Translations under genes and position numbers: made by a program
The notes under the pieces: generated by a model
What the model was told of the DNA's origin: nothing
The model's database searches: none
The model's input: only the letters and a program-made list of their open reading frames with translations
Shown here: positions 17,293 to 25,505 of the stretch, one piece after another
Layout: every line of letters starts with the position of its first letter
Numbering within the stretch: position 1 is the stretch's first letter
DNA from: Mesorhizobium neociceri
GTDB lineage: Bacteria; Pseudomonadota; Alphaproteobacteria; Rhizobiales; Rhizobiaceae
NCBI RefSeq assembly: GCF_013520985.1
Contig: NZ_JACDTY010000001.1
Span: 1 to 64,000 of the forward strand
DNA: 64,000 nucleotides
Reading direction: 5' to 3'

Positions 17293-18645
17293 ATGTTGGC
17301 CGAGATTGATGCCTCTGAAATTGACGCCAATGGTTCGCACACAAGGCGGCCGCGGGTAGTCATCCTGGGTGCCGGTTTCGCCGGCGTTGCAGCAGCGCGG
17401 GCCCTCAAGCGATCCGATGCGGACGTGGTCCTGATCGATCGCCGCAATCATCATATCTTCCAGCCGTTGCTCTACCAGGTGGCGACCGCCGTGCTGGCAC
17501 CGTCCGAGATCGCGGCGCCGATCCGGCAGCTGGAGGCAAAGCAGGCCAATCTGGATGTGATGCTCGCCGACGTCGTCGGCGTCGATCTGCCCCATCGCAC
17601 CGTCGATACCCTCTATCCCGGGATCGGTATCCGCAAGGTGCGCTTCGATTTCCTCGTCGTCGCCACGGGCACGCGCCCGAGCTATTTCGGCCATGACGAG
17701 TTCGCAGCCTTTGCACCGGGGATCAAGACTCTCGCCGATGCCGAGGCGATCCGAACCAAAATCCTGAGCGCCTTCGAAATGGCCGAAGCGACCGATGACG
17801 AGAATGAGCGCGCGCGGCAGATGAATTTCGTGCTCGTCGGCGCCGGACCGACCGGTGTCGAGCTCGCGGCGTCGATCGCACAAATGGTGAGGGTGACGCT
17901 GCGTGGGAATTTCAGGCGGATCGATCCGGCAACCAGTACGATCACCCTGATCGAGGGAGGAGATCGGGCTCTCCCGACCTTCGCTCCGTCGCTGTCAACG
18001 AAGGTCGCCAGACATCTTGCCAAGCTCGGCGTCAAGGTCTTGCTCGGCGTCAAGGTCGACAGTGTCGACGCTGAGGGGGTGATCGCGGGAGGCGACAGAA
18101 TTCCAAGTGCAACTGTTTTGTGGACGGCAGGCATGGCCGCATCGCCGGTCGTCCACATGCTTGGCGCCAAGGCCGATCGTGCGGGCAGGGCGCTGGTCGA
18201 GCCTTCGCTCAATGTGCCGGGTCAACCAGACATATTCGTGGTCGGCGACGCGGCGTCCATACAGCAGCAGAACGGGCGACCCGTGCCCGGCGTTGCGCAG
18301 GCGGCGATCCAGCAAGGGCGATATGTCGGCCGTTTGATCTCCGATAAAATCAAAGGGCACGAACCAAAGGGCGCGTTTCGCTACCGCGACAAGGGCAACA
18401 TGGCGGTCGTCGGCAAGAACTACGCGATCTTGGAGTCCGGTCATCTGAGAATGGCTGGCTTCCTGACCTGGTTCATATGGGCCTTCGTTCACCTGCTGGC
18501 GCTCCCCCAACTTCAGAATCGTTGGCGGGTTCAATCGCAATGGCTGTGGACTTATCTGACCGGCCAGCGCAGTTCGCGGCTGATCTCCGAACCGCCTCCA
18601 CCCGCAGGTGGCGCAGTTCCGGTCAAGGAAACCGCAGCGCCGTGA
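17293..18645 (+). CDS. ndh: Type II NADH dehydrogenase (NDH-2)
   Basis: This 450-residue flavoprotein transfers electrons from NADH to quinone without pumping protons. It has the FAD dinucleotide motif VVILGAGFAGVAAARAL, the family motif HHIFQPLLYQVAT, a second Rossmann motif for NADH (FVLVGAGPTGVELAASIA), VLWTAGM and the FAD-binding VVGDAA. The C-terminus has an amphipathic membrane-binding stretch (LTWFIWAFVHLLAL) typical of NDH-2. It follows the sensor-less kinase and could supply quinol to the Cyo oxidase encoded 23 kb downstream. Confidence 0.9.
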   Translation: MLAEIDASEIDANGSHTRRPRVVILGAGFAGVAAARALKRSDADVVLIDRRNHHIFQPLLYQVATAVLAPSEIAAPIRQLEAKQANLDVMLADVVGVDLPHRTVDTLYPGIGIRKVRFDFLVVATGTRPSYFGHDEFAAFAPGIKTLADAEAIRTKILSAFEMAEATDDENERARQMNFVLVGAGPTGVELAASIAQMVRVTLRGNFRRIDPATSTITLIEGGDRALPTFAPSLSTKVARHLAKLGVKVLLGVKVDSVDAEGVIAGGDRIPSATVLWTAGMAASPVVHMLGAKADRAGRALVEPSLNVPGQPDIFVVGDAASIQQQNGRPVPGVAQAAIQQGRYVGRLISDKIKGHEPKGAFRYRDKGNMAVVGKNYAILESGHLRMAGFLTWFIWAFVHLLALPQLQNRWRVQSQWLWTYLTGQRSSRLISEPPPPAGGAVPVKETAAP

Positions 18646-19185
18646 ATCTGTCTGGCGCGCCAAGCGGCGATTTCTCGAAGCCGCCGCTTCGCTGACGGGC
18701 ATTGCGCGGACGGCATCTGCGCAACGACGGCAGAGCGGAAATCGGCGCCGGCAACACGCTCACTATTACCCCTCGTCGGCGAGGCGGTGATAATCCCATA
18801 TTACTATTTTCAGCACGCAACATTGTGGGCGCCACGGCAGCTGGTGGAATTCATGGCCAGCAGGCCGGCACTCCGCGCCAAGCTGCTGACGCTGATGAGT
18901 GCGGATCTTGCCGCCAAGCTGCCTGACATAACCATTGCCGTTTCCGGTCTCGTCGTGGAACAGGCAGCGCCTCGATAGGGCGAGAGGTCTCTTCGCCGGT
19001 CCGTTTTGGCTCCCCGTTCGTGGGTCGCGATTCATGGCACTCCATATACGAATCCGGATGCGCATGATCGGGCACAGGCGTCCTACCCGCCGCAGAGTTC
19101 TCCAAGAAGAAAGCGCCGCCCGAAGCCATAGTCCTGCTCACACACTTCATTCCGAGAGATCGGACAATCGAGCAGGAGAACGAGG
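18646..19185. other. Intergenic stretch with a possible gene remnant (18750-18978)
   Basis: Most of the 540 bp shows no gene. A frame ending at 18978 encodes WAPRQLVEFMASRPALRAKL and MSADLAAKLPD. This loosely resembles the last helices of a cyclic-nucleotide-binding (Popeye- or Crp-like) domain. It has no good start (only a GTG at 18787) and no upstream part, so I read it as a relic. The last 30 bp hold CAGGAGAACGAGG, the ribosome site of the acyl-CoA dehydrogenase. Confidence 0.35.
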
Positions 19186-20406
19186 ATGGCAGTGGCAACC
19201 GCAACGAAGGATGAGAGGCAGGCGAAGCCTTTGCCGGCGCCGAACAGCGACTTCTATCAGCTTGTCGATGTGCTGACCCCCGACGAGCTGGCGGTGGTCA
19301 AGAAGGTGCGGGCCTACATGGAGAGCAAGGTCCAGCCGATCATCAACAAATACTGGTCCGACGACGCGTTTCCCTTCGAATTGCTGCCTTCGTTCAAGGA
19401 GCTGGGCCTCGGCGGCCTCGGCTATGAGGGCTATGGCTGCGCCGGCGGCAGCCAGAAGCTGTTCGGCTTCGTCGCCATGGAGCTGGCACGCGTCGACGCT
19501 TCGATGTGCACCTTCTTCGGCGTGCACAGTGGCCTCGCCATGGGCTCGATCTATCTCGACGGCTCGGAGGAGCAGAAACAGAAGTGGCTGCCGCCGATGG
19601 CGCGCTGGGAAAAGATCGGCTGCTTCGGCCTGACCGAGCCTCTGGTTGGTTCGGGCACGAGCGGAGGGATGACGACGACCGCCAAGCGCGAGGGCGACAC
19701 GTGGGTGCTCAATGGCCAGAAGCGCTGGATCGGCAACGCGACATGGTGCGACGTTTCGATCATCTGGGCACGCGACCTCGCCGACAACCAGGTGAAGGGC
19801 TTCATCGTCGAGAACAAGACGACGCCGGGATTCAGCGTCGAGAAGATCGAGCACAAGATTGCGCTCAAGGTGGTTCAGAACGGCCAGATCACACTGAAGG
19901 ACGTCCGCGTGTCGGAAGCCAACCGCCTGCAGGGCGGCAACTCGTTTCGCGATACCGCACGGGTGCTGCGGATGACGCGCTACATGGTCGGCTGGGCTTC
20001 GACCGGCATCCAGATGGGCGCGTTCGAGGCGACACTGAAATACACGCAGGAGCGCCTGCAGTTCGGCAAGCCGATTGCGTCATTCCAGATGGTGCAGGAT
20101 ATCCTCGCCAAGATGCTTGCCAATGTGACCGCGTGCCAGTGCATGATGGTTCGCCTGGCGCAGATGGATGACGAAGGCAAGCTCGCCGACCACCACGCCT
20201 CGCTGGCCAAGGCGTTCTGCACGGCAAAGTCGCGCGAGACGGTCTCATGGGGACGCGAGCTGCTTGGCGGCAACGGCATCGTCGCCGACTACAATGTCGC
20301 GCGCTTCTTCAACGACGCCGAAGCGCTCTACTCATACGAAGGCACTTATCAGATGCAGAATCTGATCGTCGGTAAAGCCATCACTGGCCTTGGCGCATTC
20401 GTGTGA
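19186..20406 (+). CDS. Acyl-CoA dehydrogenase (glutaryl-CoA dehydrogenase-like)
   Basis: This 406-residue FAD enzyme catalyses alpha,beta-dehydrogenation of an acyl-CoA. Family features are GCFGLTEPLVGSGTSG (FAD/substrate loop near residue 150), QKRWIGNA, RLQFGKPIASFQMVQ and the catalytic glutamate in SYEGTYQMQNLIVGKAITG near the C-terminus. The last signature places it in the group with glutaryl-CoA dehydrogenase and plant ACX4 rather than medium-chain enzymes. It is the first gene of a seven-gene plus-strand run with gaps of 2-99 bp, all for CoA-thioester metabolism. Start preceded by AGGAGAACGAGG. Confidence 0.92.
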   Translation: MAVATATKDERQAKPLPAPNSDFYQLVDVLTPDELAVVKKVRAYMESKVQPIINKYWSDDAFPFELLPSFKELGLGGLGYEGYGCAGGSQKLFGFVAMELARVDASMCTFFGVHSGLAMGSIYLDGSEEQKQKWLPPMARWEKIGCFGLTEPLVGSGTSGGMTTTAKREGDTWVLNGQKRWIGNATWCDVSIIWARDLADNQVKGFIVENKTTPGFSVEKIEHKIALKVVQNGQITLKDVRVSEANRLQGGNSFRDTARVLRMTRYMVGWASTGIQMGAFEATLKYTQERLQFGKPIASFQMVQDILAKMLANVTACQCMMVRLAQMDDEGKLADHHASLAKAFCTAKSRETVSWGRELLGGNGIVADYNVARFFNDAEALYSYEGTYQMQNLIVGKAITGLGAFV

Positions 20407-20475
20407 GAAGCGGCGAGCCGGGGTCGCTCCCCCCACCCTGGCTCGCCCCCCCCTTTCCTGAACAGGAGTATCATC

Positions 20476-21279
20476 ATGGCCGTGGAAACGGCGGGCCTGC
20501 CGCTCGCAAACGTGCTCTATGAGAAGAAGGGCAATATTGCCTACGTCACCGTCAATCGCCCGAAGGTTCTAAACGCGCTCAACACACCGACATGGTCGGA
20601 TCTGAAAAAGGCGTTCGAGGATGCCCGCGACGATGCTGCGATACGCGGCGTCATTCTGACCGGCGCCGGCGACAAGGCGTTCATCGCAGGCGCCGACATA
20701 AGCGAGTTGGCACAGGTATCGGCATTCGAGGCCGAGCAGTCCAGCCGCTTCGGGCAAAGCGTGCTCGACCTCATCGAAAATCTCGGCAAGCCGGTTGTCG
20801 CTGCCGTCAACGGCTTCGCGCTCGGCGGCGGCTGTGAGACAGCGATGGCCTGCACCATCAGGATCGCGGTGGAAACAGCCAGGTTCGGCCAGCCGGAAGT
20901 CGCACTGGGTCTGGTGCCCGGCGGTGGCGGAACGCAGCGGCTGCCGCGGCTCGTCGGCAAGGGCCGCGCTCTTCAGCTCATCCTTTCCGGCGAGATGATC
21001 ACTGCACAGGAGGCGTACCGCATCGGGCTGGTCAACGAGATCGTTCCGGCCGCCGAGCTCATCGCACGCGCCGACGCGATCCTGCACAAGATCGCCGCCA
21101 ACGCCCCGATCGCCATCAGGTTCGCGCTTGAGGCGGCAAACAAGGGGATGGAGACGAGCCAGGGCGAAGGCCAGCTGCTTGAGGCCGCCTACTTCGGGCT
21201 ATGCGCCGCGACCGAGGACAAGAAGGAAGGCACGACCGCCTTCCTGGAAAAGCGTGCGCCACAGTTTCGTGGGCACTGA
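20476..21279 (+). CDS. Enoyl-CoA hydratase (crotonase), both catalytic Glu present
   Basis: This 267-residue crotonase has the oxyanion-hole segments KAFIAGADI and FALGGGCE, and both catalytic glutamates, in GGGCETAMAC and in FGQPEVALGLVPGGGGTQRL. It should therefore hydrate a trans-2-enoyl-CoA, the product of the preceding dehydrogenase. The start follows AACAGGAGTATCATC. It lies 69 bp after the dehydrogenase gene and 40 bp before the CoA-transferase. Confidence 0.92.
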   Translation: MAVETAGLPLANVLYEKKGNIAYVTVNRPKVLNALNTPTWSDLKKAFEDARDDAAIRGVILTGAGDKAFIAGADISELAQVSAFEAEQSSRFGQSVLDLIENLGKPVVAAVNGFALGGGCETAMACTIRIAVETARFGQPEVALGLVPGGGGTQRLPRLVGKGRALQLILSGEMITAQEAYRIGLVNEIVPAAELIARADAILHKIAANAPIAIRFALEAANKGMETSQGEGQLLEAAYFGLCAATEDKKEGTTAFLEKRAPQFRGH

Positions 21280-21319
21280 AGAAACCCGACGCACACGGCA
21301 ATTCAGAAAGGACAGCCCT

Positions 21320-22546
21320 ATGGCAACCGACAACATTTTCGCCGGACTGAAGGTGGTGGACCTGGCCAGCTTCATCGCGGGGCCCGCCGCCGCGGTCATC
21401 CTGTCCGACTTCGGCGCCGACGTGATCAAGGTCGAGCCGCCAACCGGCGACACGTGGCGCATTGGCTACAAGGTCCCGCCGCAGCCGCGGTCAAAGGACA
21501 ACTATCCCTGGCATCTCAACAATCGCAACAAGCGTGGACTGGCGCTCGACCTGAAGTCGCCGCAAGCGCAGCAAGTTCTGCGGCGGTTGGTCGAGTGGGC
21601 GGATGTACTGATCGTCAACACGCCCCATCCGGCGCGCGAAAAACTGAAGCTCGGCTATGACGACGTCGCGGCGTGGAATCCGCGTCTGATCTATGCTGAT
21701 GTCACCGGCTATGGCGACAACGGGCCTGACGCCCAGCTTCCGGGCTTCGACCTCACCGCGTACTGGGCGCGAAGCGGCCTGCTGTCGCTGACGAGGGATG
21801 CGGGCGCTCCGCCGACATTCCCGGTCACCGGCAGCGGCGATCATGCGACGGCCGTCAGCCTCTATTCGGCAATCGTCACCGCGCTCTACCGACGCGAACG
21901 CACTGGCAAGGGCTCGTACGTCACCACCTCGTTGCTCGCCGCAGGCGTCTGGGCCTCCGGAGTCATGGCACAGGCAGCACTTGCCGAAGCCACGTTCTTC
22001 CCGTTGCACGATCGCGCCAACCCGCCGAACGCGACGTTGAATGTCTATCGGGCGGCTGACGAAACATGGTTCCTGATCGTACTGACACCGGACAAATGGC
22101 CGGCCCTGTCAAATGCGATTGGCCGTCCGGATCTCTTGACGGATGCCCGTTTCGTGGACCCTGCAAAACAGGCAACGAATTCGGGGCAGCTCACCGCGAT
22201 CCTGGACCAGACCTTCGCCGCGCAACCGATGGCGCACTGGATCGAAGTCTTCGAAGACGCCCATCTCACCTTTGGCGTGGTGCAGGCACCTGCCGACGTG
22301 ATCAAGGATCCGCAGCTCAGGGCGAACGACATTGTCGTGCCGCTCGAAGGTGCCGGCGGCAACCTCAACCTCACGATCGGCAGCCCGCTGCAGGTGCATG
22401 GCGTCACCAAGGCGCCGGCCCGACGCGCGCCCGAGCTTGGCGAGCATAGCGAAGAGATCCTGATGCAGCTCGGCTTCAACGCCGGCGAGATAGACAGCTT
22501 GCACGCCGGCGGTACCGTTCCGAAGGCGCCAGGACGTGCCGCCTAG
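21320..22546 (+). CDS. CaiB/BaiF-type (family III) CoA-transferase
   Basis: This 408-residue protein opens with LKVVDLASFIAGPAAAVILS and FGADVIKVEPP, the standard family III start. It continues with NRNKRGLALDLKS and the catalytic aspartate in PGFDLTAYWARSGL. These enzymes move CoA between carboxylic acids and include CaiB (carnitine), BaiF (bile acids) and formyl-CoA transferase. The start at 21320 follows GAAAGGACAGCCCT. Together with the ligase at the operon end, it offers two ways to activate the substrate. The substrate cannot be read from sequence. Confidence 0.92.
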   Translation: MATDNIFAGLKVVDLASFIAGPAAAVILSDFGADVIKVEPPTGDTWRIGYKVPPQPRSKDNYPWHLNNRNKRGLALDLKSPQAQQVLRRLVEWADVLIVNTPHPAREKLKLGYDDVAAWNPRLIYADVTGYGDNGPDAQLPGFDLTAYWARSGLLSLTRDAGAPPTFPVTGSGDHATAVSLYSAIVTALYRRERTGKGSYVTTSLLAAGVWASGVMAQAALAEATFFPLHDRANPPNATLNVYRAADETWFLIVLTPDKWPALSNAIGRPDLLTDARFVDPAKQATNSGQLTAILDQTFAAQPMAHWIEVFEDAHLTFGVVQAPADVIKDPQLRANDIVVPLEGAGGNLNLTIGSPLQVHGVTKAPARRAPELGEHSEEILMQLGFNAGEIDSLHAGGTVPKAPGRAA

Positions 22547-22616
22547 AGCAAAGTACCGCAGCTGCTCGAGCTTTGCCGAGCTTAAACAGATCCTGGACGG
22601 ACGGGAATTGAAGACG

Positions 22617-23402
22617 ATGGATGAGATAGTGACGGAACGGTCCGAAGGCGTACTTCGCGTTGAACTCAACCGGCCGGAAAAGAAGAACGCGTTGACGTCG
22701 AGCATGTACGCGAAGCTCGCCGACATCTTCAATGAGGCAGGTAGGGACGACAGCGTCCGCGTGGTGCTTTGGCATGGCGCGGGAGACGCATTCAGCGCCG
22801 GCAACGATATCCAGGATTTTCTGAAGAACCCTCCAGGCGCTGGAGAATCTCCCCAGGCCCGATTGATGAACGCGCTGGCTGATTTCGGCAAGCCGATCGT
22901 TGCGGCCGTGCGTGGCGCCGCAATCGGCAGTGGAACCACCGTGCTCTTGCACTGCGATTTCGTCTATGCGGGCGAAAGCACCAGGTTTCAGATGCCGTTC
23001 ATCAACCTTGCCGTGGTGCCGGAATTCGGCTCGAGCTACGCCGTTCCTGCTGCGATCGGGCATATCCGCGCGGCCGAACTCATCCTGCTGGGATCGCCAT
23101 TCGATGCCAGGCGCGCCACGGAGTTGGGACTGGTCACGCAGGTCGTGCTCGATGAGAACCTGCTGCCGGTGGCGACCGAAACAGCGCACAAGCTGGCAGC
23201 CAAACCGGCTGGTGCGCTGCAAGCGTCCAAGCGACTTCTGAAGCGTTCCTTCCGCGAACAGGTCAAGGCGGCGATGCAGGCCGAGAACGAGGCGTTCAGC
23301 GTGCATGTCCGCTCCGAGGAGGCGAAGGAAGCGCTGACTGCCTTTCTGGAAAAGCGCCCACCTGACTTCACCAAAACCAGCAAACCCGCGGCGGCCGCAT
23401 AG
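22617..23402 (+). CDS. Second crotonase, isomerase-like (first catalytic Glu missing)
   Basis: This protein of about 261 residues has the crotonase fold (LNRPEKKNALTSSMYAKLAD, AFSAGNDIQDF). At the place of the first hydratase glutamate it has GAAIGSGTTVLLHCD, so threonine replaces glutamate, and the second region reads LAVVPEFGSSYAVP. This pattern fits enoyl-CoA isomerases (PaaG/ECI type) better than hydratases. The start at 22617 was chosen for conservation of length; a GTG at 22536 inside the end of the CoA-transferase gene would add 27 residues. Confidence 0.87.
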   Translation: MDEIVTERSEGVLRVELNRPEKKNALTSSMYAKLADIFNEAGRDDSVRVVLWHGAGDAFSAGNDIQDFLKNPPGAGESPQARLMNALADFGKPIVAAVRGAAIGSGTTVLLHCDFVYAGESTRFQMPFINLAVVPEFGSSYAVPAAIGHIRAAELILLGSPFDARRATELGLVTQVVLDENLLPVATETAHKLAAKPAGALQASKRLLKRSFREQVKAAMQAENEAFSVHVRSEEAKEALTAFLEKRPPDFTKTSKPAAAA

Positions 23403-23478
23403 AGCGGTTGGCTTGCGATCGAATGTGCGTGATGCCGCACTTTGGCATCTAGGCCCCAGGCCGCGAAAGGAGAGATCC

Positions 23479-24423
23479 ATGAACGACGCTTCCGCGACGA
23501 AGTCGAAATCAACATCGGGCAGCAAGGACACGGTTGGCCGACTGTTCGTTCTCGAGCTGAGTGGTGACCGCATCCACTCGATGAACCCCGACGGCTCCGA
23601 CCGGAAGGTCATCGTCACCGATTGCCACCTGCCCGATGGCATCGTGGTCGATGTCGAGGCCGGCCATATCTACTGGACCAATATGGGCGTGCCCAGCCTC
23701 GACGACGGTTCCATCGAGCGAGCCGACCTCGATGGAGGCAATCGCAGGGTCATCGTCCCCCAAGGCATCACCCATACGCCAAAGCAGATCCACCTGGAGA
23801 AGCGGAGCGGCAAACTCTACTGGTGCGACCGCGAGGGTATGCGAGTGATGCGCGCAAATCTCAACGGTACGAATGTAGAGACGCTGGTTCGAACCGGCGA
23901 GGGCGAAGACGACAGCCGCGACGCTACCAAATGGTGCGTCGGCATCACGGTCGATCCCGTGCGTGGACAAATCTACTGGACGCAGAAGGGTCCCGACAAT
24001 GCCGGTATCGGCTGCATCTTCCGGGCAGGCATGAACCTGCCCAGGGGCGAGGATGCCGCTGGTCGAACGGACATAGAAGTGTTGTTCGACGACCTGCCCG
24101 AGCCGATCGATCTAGAGCTCGACCTCGAAAGCCGCTTTCTCTACTGGACGGATCGCGGAAATCCGCCGGCCGGCAATACCGTCAATCGCAGCTCAATCGA
24201 TGCGCCGACCAGAAATGGATACGGACCTGAGCTCGTCGTCAGCGATCTGATGGAAGGCATCGGCATCGCACTCGACGTTGCCGGCGATCGGATGTTCGTC
24301 ACCGATCTCGGCGGCTCGGTCTATACCGCAAAGCTCGATGGCTCCGAGAAACGCCCGCTTCTCTTCGCCCAAGGCAATCTGTCCGGCGTCGCCTACGCCG
24401 AAATTCCCACGAAGGAGAAATGA
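23479..24423 (+). CDS. YWTD-repeat beta-propeller protein
   Basis: This 314-residue protein has YWTD-type propeller blades known from the LDL receptor: HIYWTNMG, KLYWCDREG, QIYWTQKG and FLYWTDRG, each followed by a basic-residue segment such as IERADLDGGNRRVI and VMRANLNGTNVETL. There is no signal peptide, so it is predicted cytoplasmic. The start follows AAAGGAGAGATCC. It is embedded in the CoA operon and its last codon region carries the ribosome site of the next gene (the stop is at 24421-24423). In this family function is usually unknown; a lactonase-like or scaffold role is possible. Confidence 0.85.
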   Translation: MNDASATKSKSTSGSKDTVGRLFVLELSGDRIHSMNPDGSDRKVIVTDCHLPDGIVVDVEAGHIYWTNMGVPSLDDGSIERADLDGGNRRVIVPQGITHTPKQIHLEKRSGKLYWCDREGMRVMRANLNGTNVETLVRTGEGEDDSRDATKWCVGITVDPVRGQIYWTQKGPDNAGIGCIFRAGMNLPRGEDAAGRTDIEVLFDDLPEPIDLELDLESRFLYWTDRGNPPAGNTVNRSSIDAPTRNGYGPELVVSDLMEGIGIALDVAGDRMFVTDLGGSVYTAKLDGSEKRPLLFAQGNLSGVAYAEIPTKEK

Positions 24424-24425
24424 CC

Positions 24426-25406
24426 ATGGCTGGCAGCAAACCGATCTCTCAGGTCGCCATTATCGGTACGGGTGTCATCGGCGCGAGCTGGGCGGCACAA
24501 TTCCTGGCAAAGGGCCTCGATGTCGTGGCGACCGACATCGCTCCCAATGCGGAAGCGTCGTTGCGGCGCTTCGTCGACGCGGCCTGGCCGGCGCTCGACA
24601 GGTTGGGGCTCGCCCCGGGGGCCTCGCCGATGCGGCTGAGCTTTAGCGCCGACATGTCGGAGGCCGTCAAGGGCGCCGGCCTCGTCCAGGAGAACGGACC
24701 GGAGCGGATCGACTTCAAGAAAAAGCTGTACGGCCAGCTCGACGAACTGCTGCCGTCCGATGTGATCATCGCCTCGAGTTCGTCTGGCCTGACAATGAGC
24801 GAGATCCAGTCGGGGTGCCCGAACCACCCCGAACGCTGTGTCATCGCGCATCCGTTCAATCCGCCGCATCTGGTGCCATTGGTCGAGATCGTCGGCGGCG
24901 CCAAGACGTCCGAGGAGACGATCCGGCGCGCATCGGAATTCTACACTGGTCTGGGCAAGAAAACGGTCCGCCTGCACAAGGAAGTGCCCGGCCATGTCGC
25001 TAATCGACTGCAGTCTGCCCTTGCCCGCGAGGTGTATTATCTGGTCGGCGAAGGCGTCGTCAGTGTCGCCGACGTCGACACCGCGCTCTCCTGGGGTCCA
25101 GGACTGCGCTGGGGCATCATGGGCCAGGTCCTGCTCAATCACCTCGGTGGCGGCGAAGGCGGCATGGAGCACTTCCTGCAGCAATTCACCGCTCCGATGA
25201 CGGCATGGTGGAAGACCTTGGGTTCGCCGGAACTGACGCCGGAGCTGCAGAAGAAGCTCATCGACGGCATTCACGCCGAGGTCGGCTCGCGGTCGATCGA
25301 CGACCTTGCCGCGGAACGGGACGAGGTCCTGCTTGGACTTCTGGAATTGCGAAACAAGGCGGATGCAGAAGCGGCGCGGTCGAGTAAGGCCAATCGCGTC
25401 GCCTAG
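24426..25406 (+). CDS. 3-hydroxyacyl-CoA / carnitine-type 3-dehydrogenase
   Basis: This 326-residue NAD-dependent dehydrogenase has the Rossmann motif VAIIGTGVIGASWAAQF, the catalytic histidine in IAHPFNPPHLVPLVEIV and a C-terminal helical domain with GPGLRWGIMGQVLLNHLGGG. The last motif is typical of L-carnitine dehydrogenases and lambda-crystallin-type enzymes rather than fatty-acid FadB types. Start 24426 was preferred to the overlapping ATG at 24420 because AAGGAG (24412-24417) is spaced correctly for it. The assignment supports, but does not prove, a hydroxylated short acyl substrate. Confidence 0.9.
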   Translation: MAGSKPISQVAIIGTGVIGASWAAQFLAKGLDVVATDIAPNAEASLRRFVDAAWPALDRLGLAPGASPMRLSFSADMSEAVKGAGLVQENGPERIDFKKKLYGQLDELLPSDVIIASSSSGLTMSEIQSGCPNHPERCVIAHPFNPPHLVPLVEIVGGAKTSEETIRRASEFYTGLGKKTVRLHKEVPGHVANRLQSALAREVYYLVGEGVVSVADVDTALSWGPGLRWGIMGQVLLNHLGGGEGGMEHFLQQFTAPMTAWWKTLGSPELTPELQKKLIDGIHAEVGSRSIDDLAAERDEVLLGLLELRNKADAEAARSSKANRVA

Positions 25407-25505
25407 AACCGAGGCGGGCCAAGTGAGGTCCACCACCATCAAGCCATTTGGCCGGCGTCCTCGCCATCGAGCGCTGACGCGCGACATTTCCCTGAGGACG
25501 CCGCC

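Noticed and set aside
22476..23642. 388-codon open frame on the minus strand
   Set aside because: It is antisense to the second crotonase and propeller genes and has no recognisable domain.
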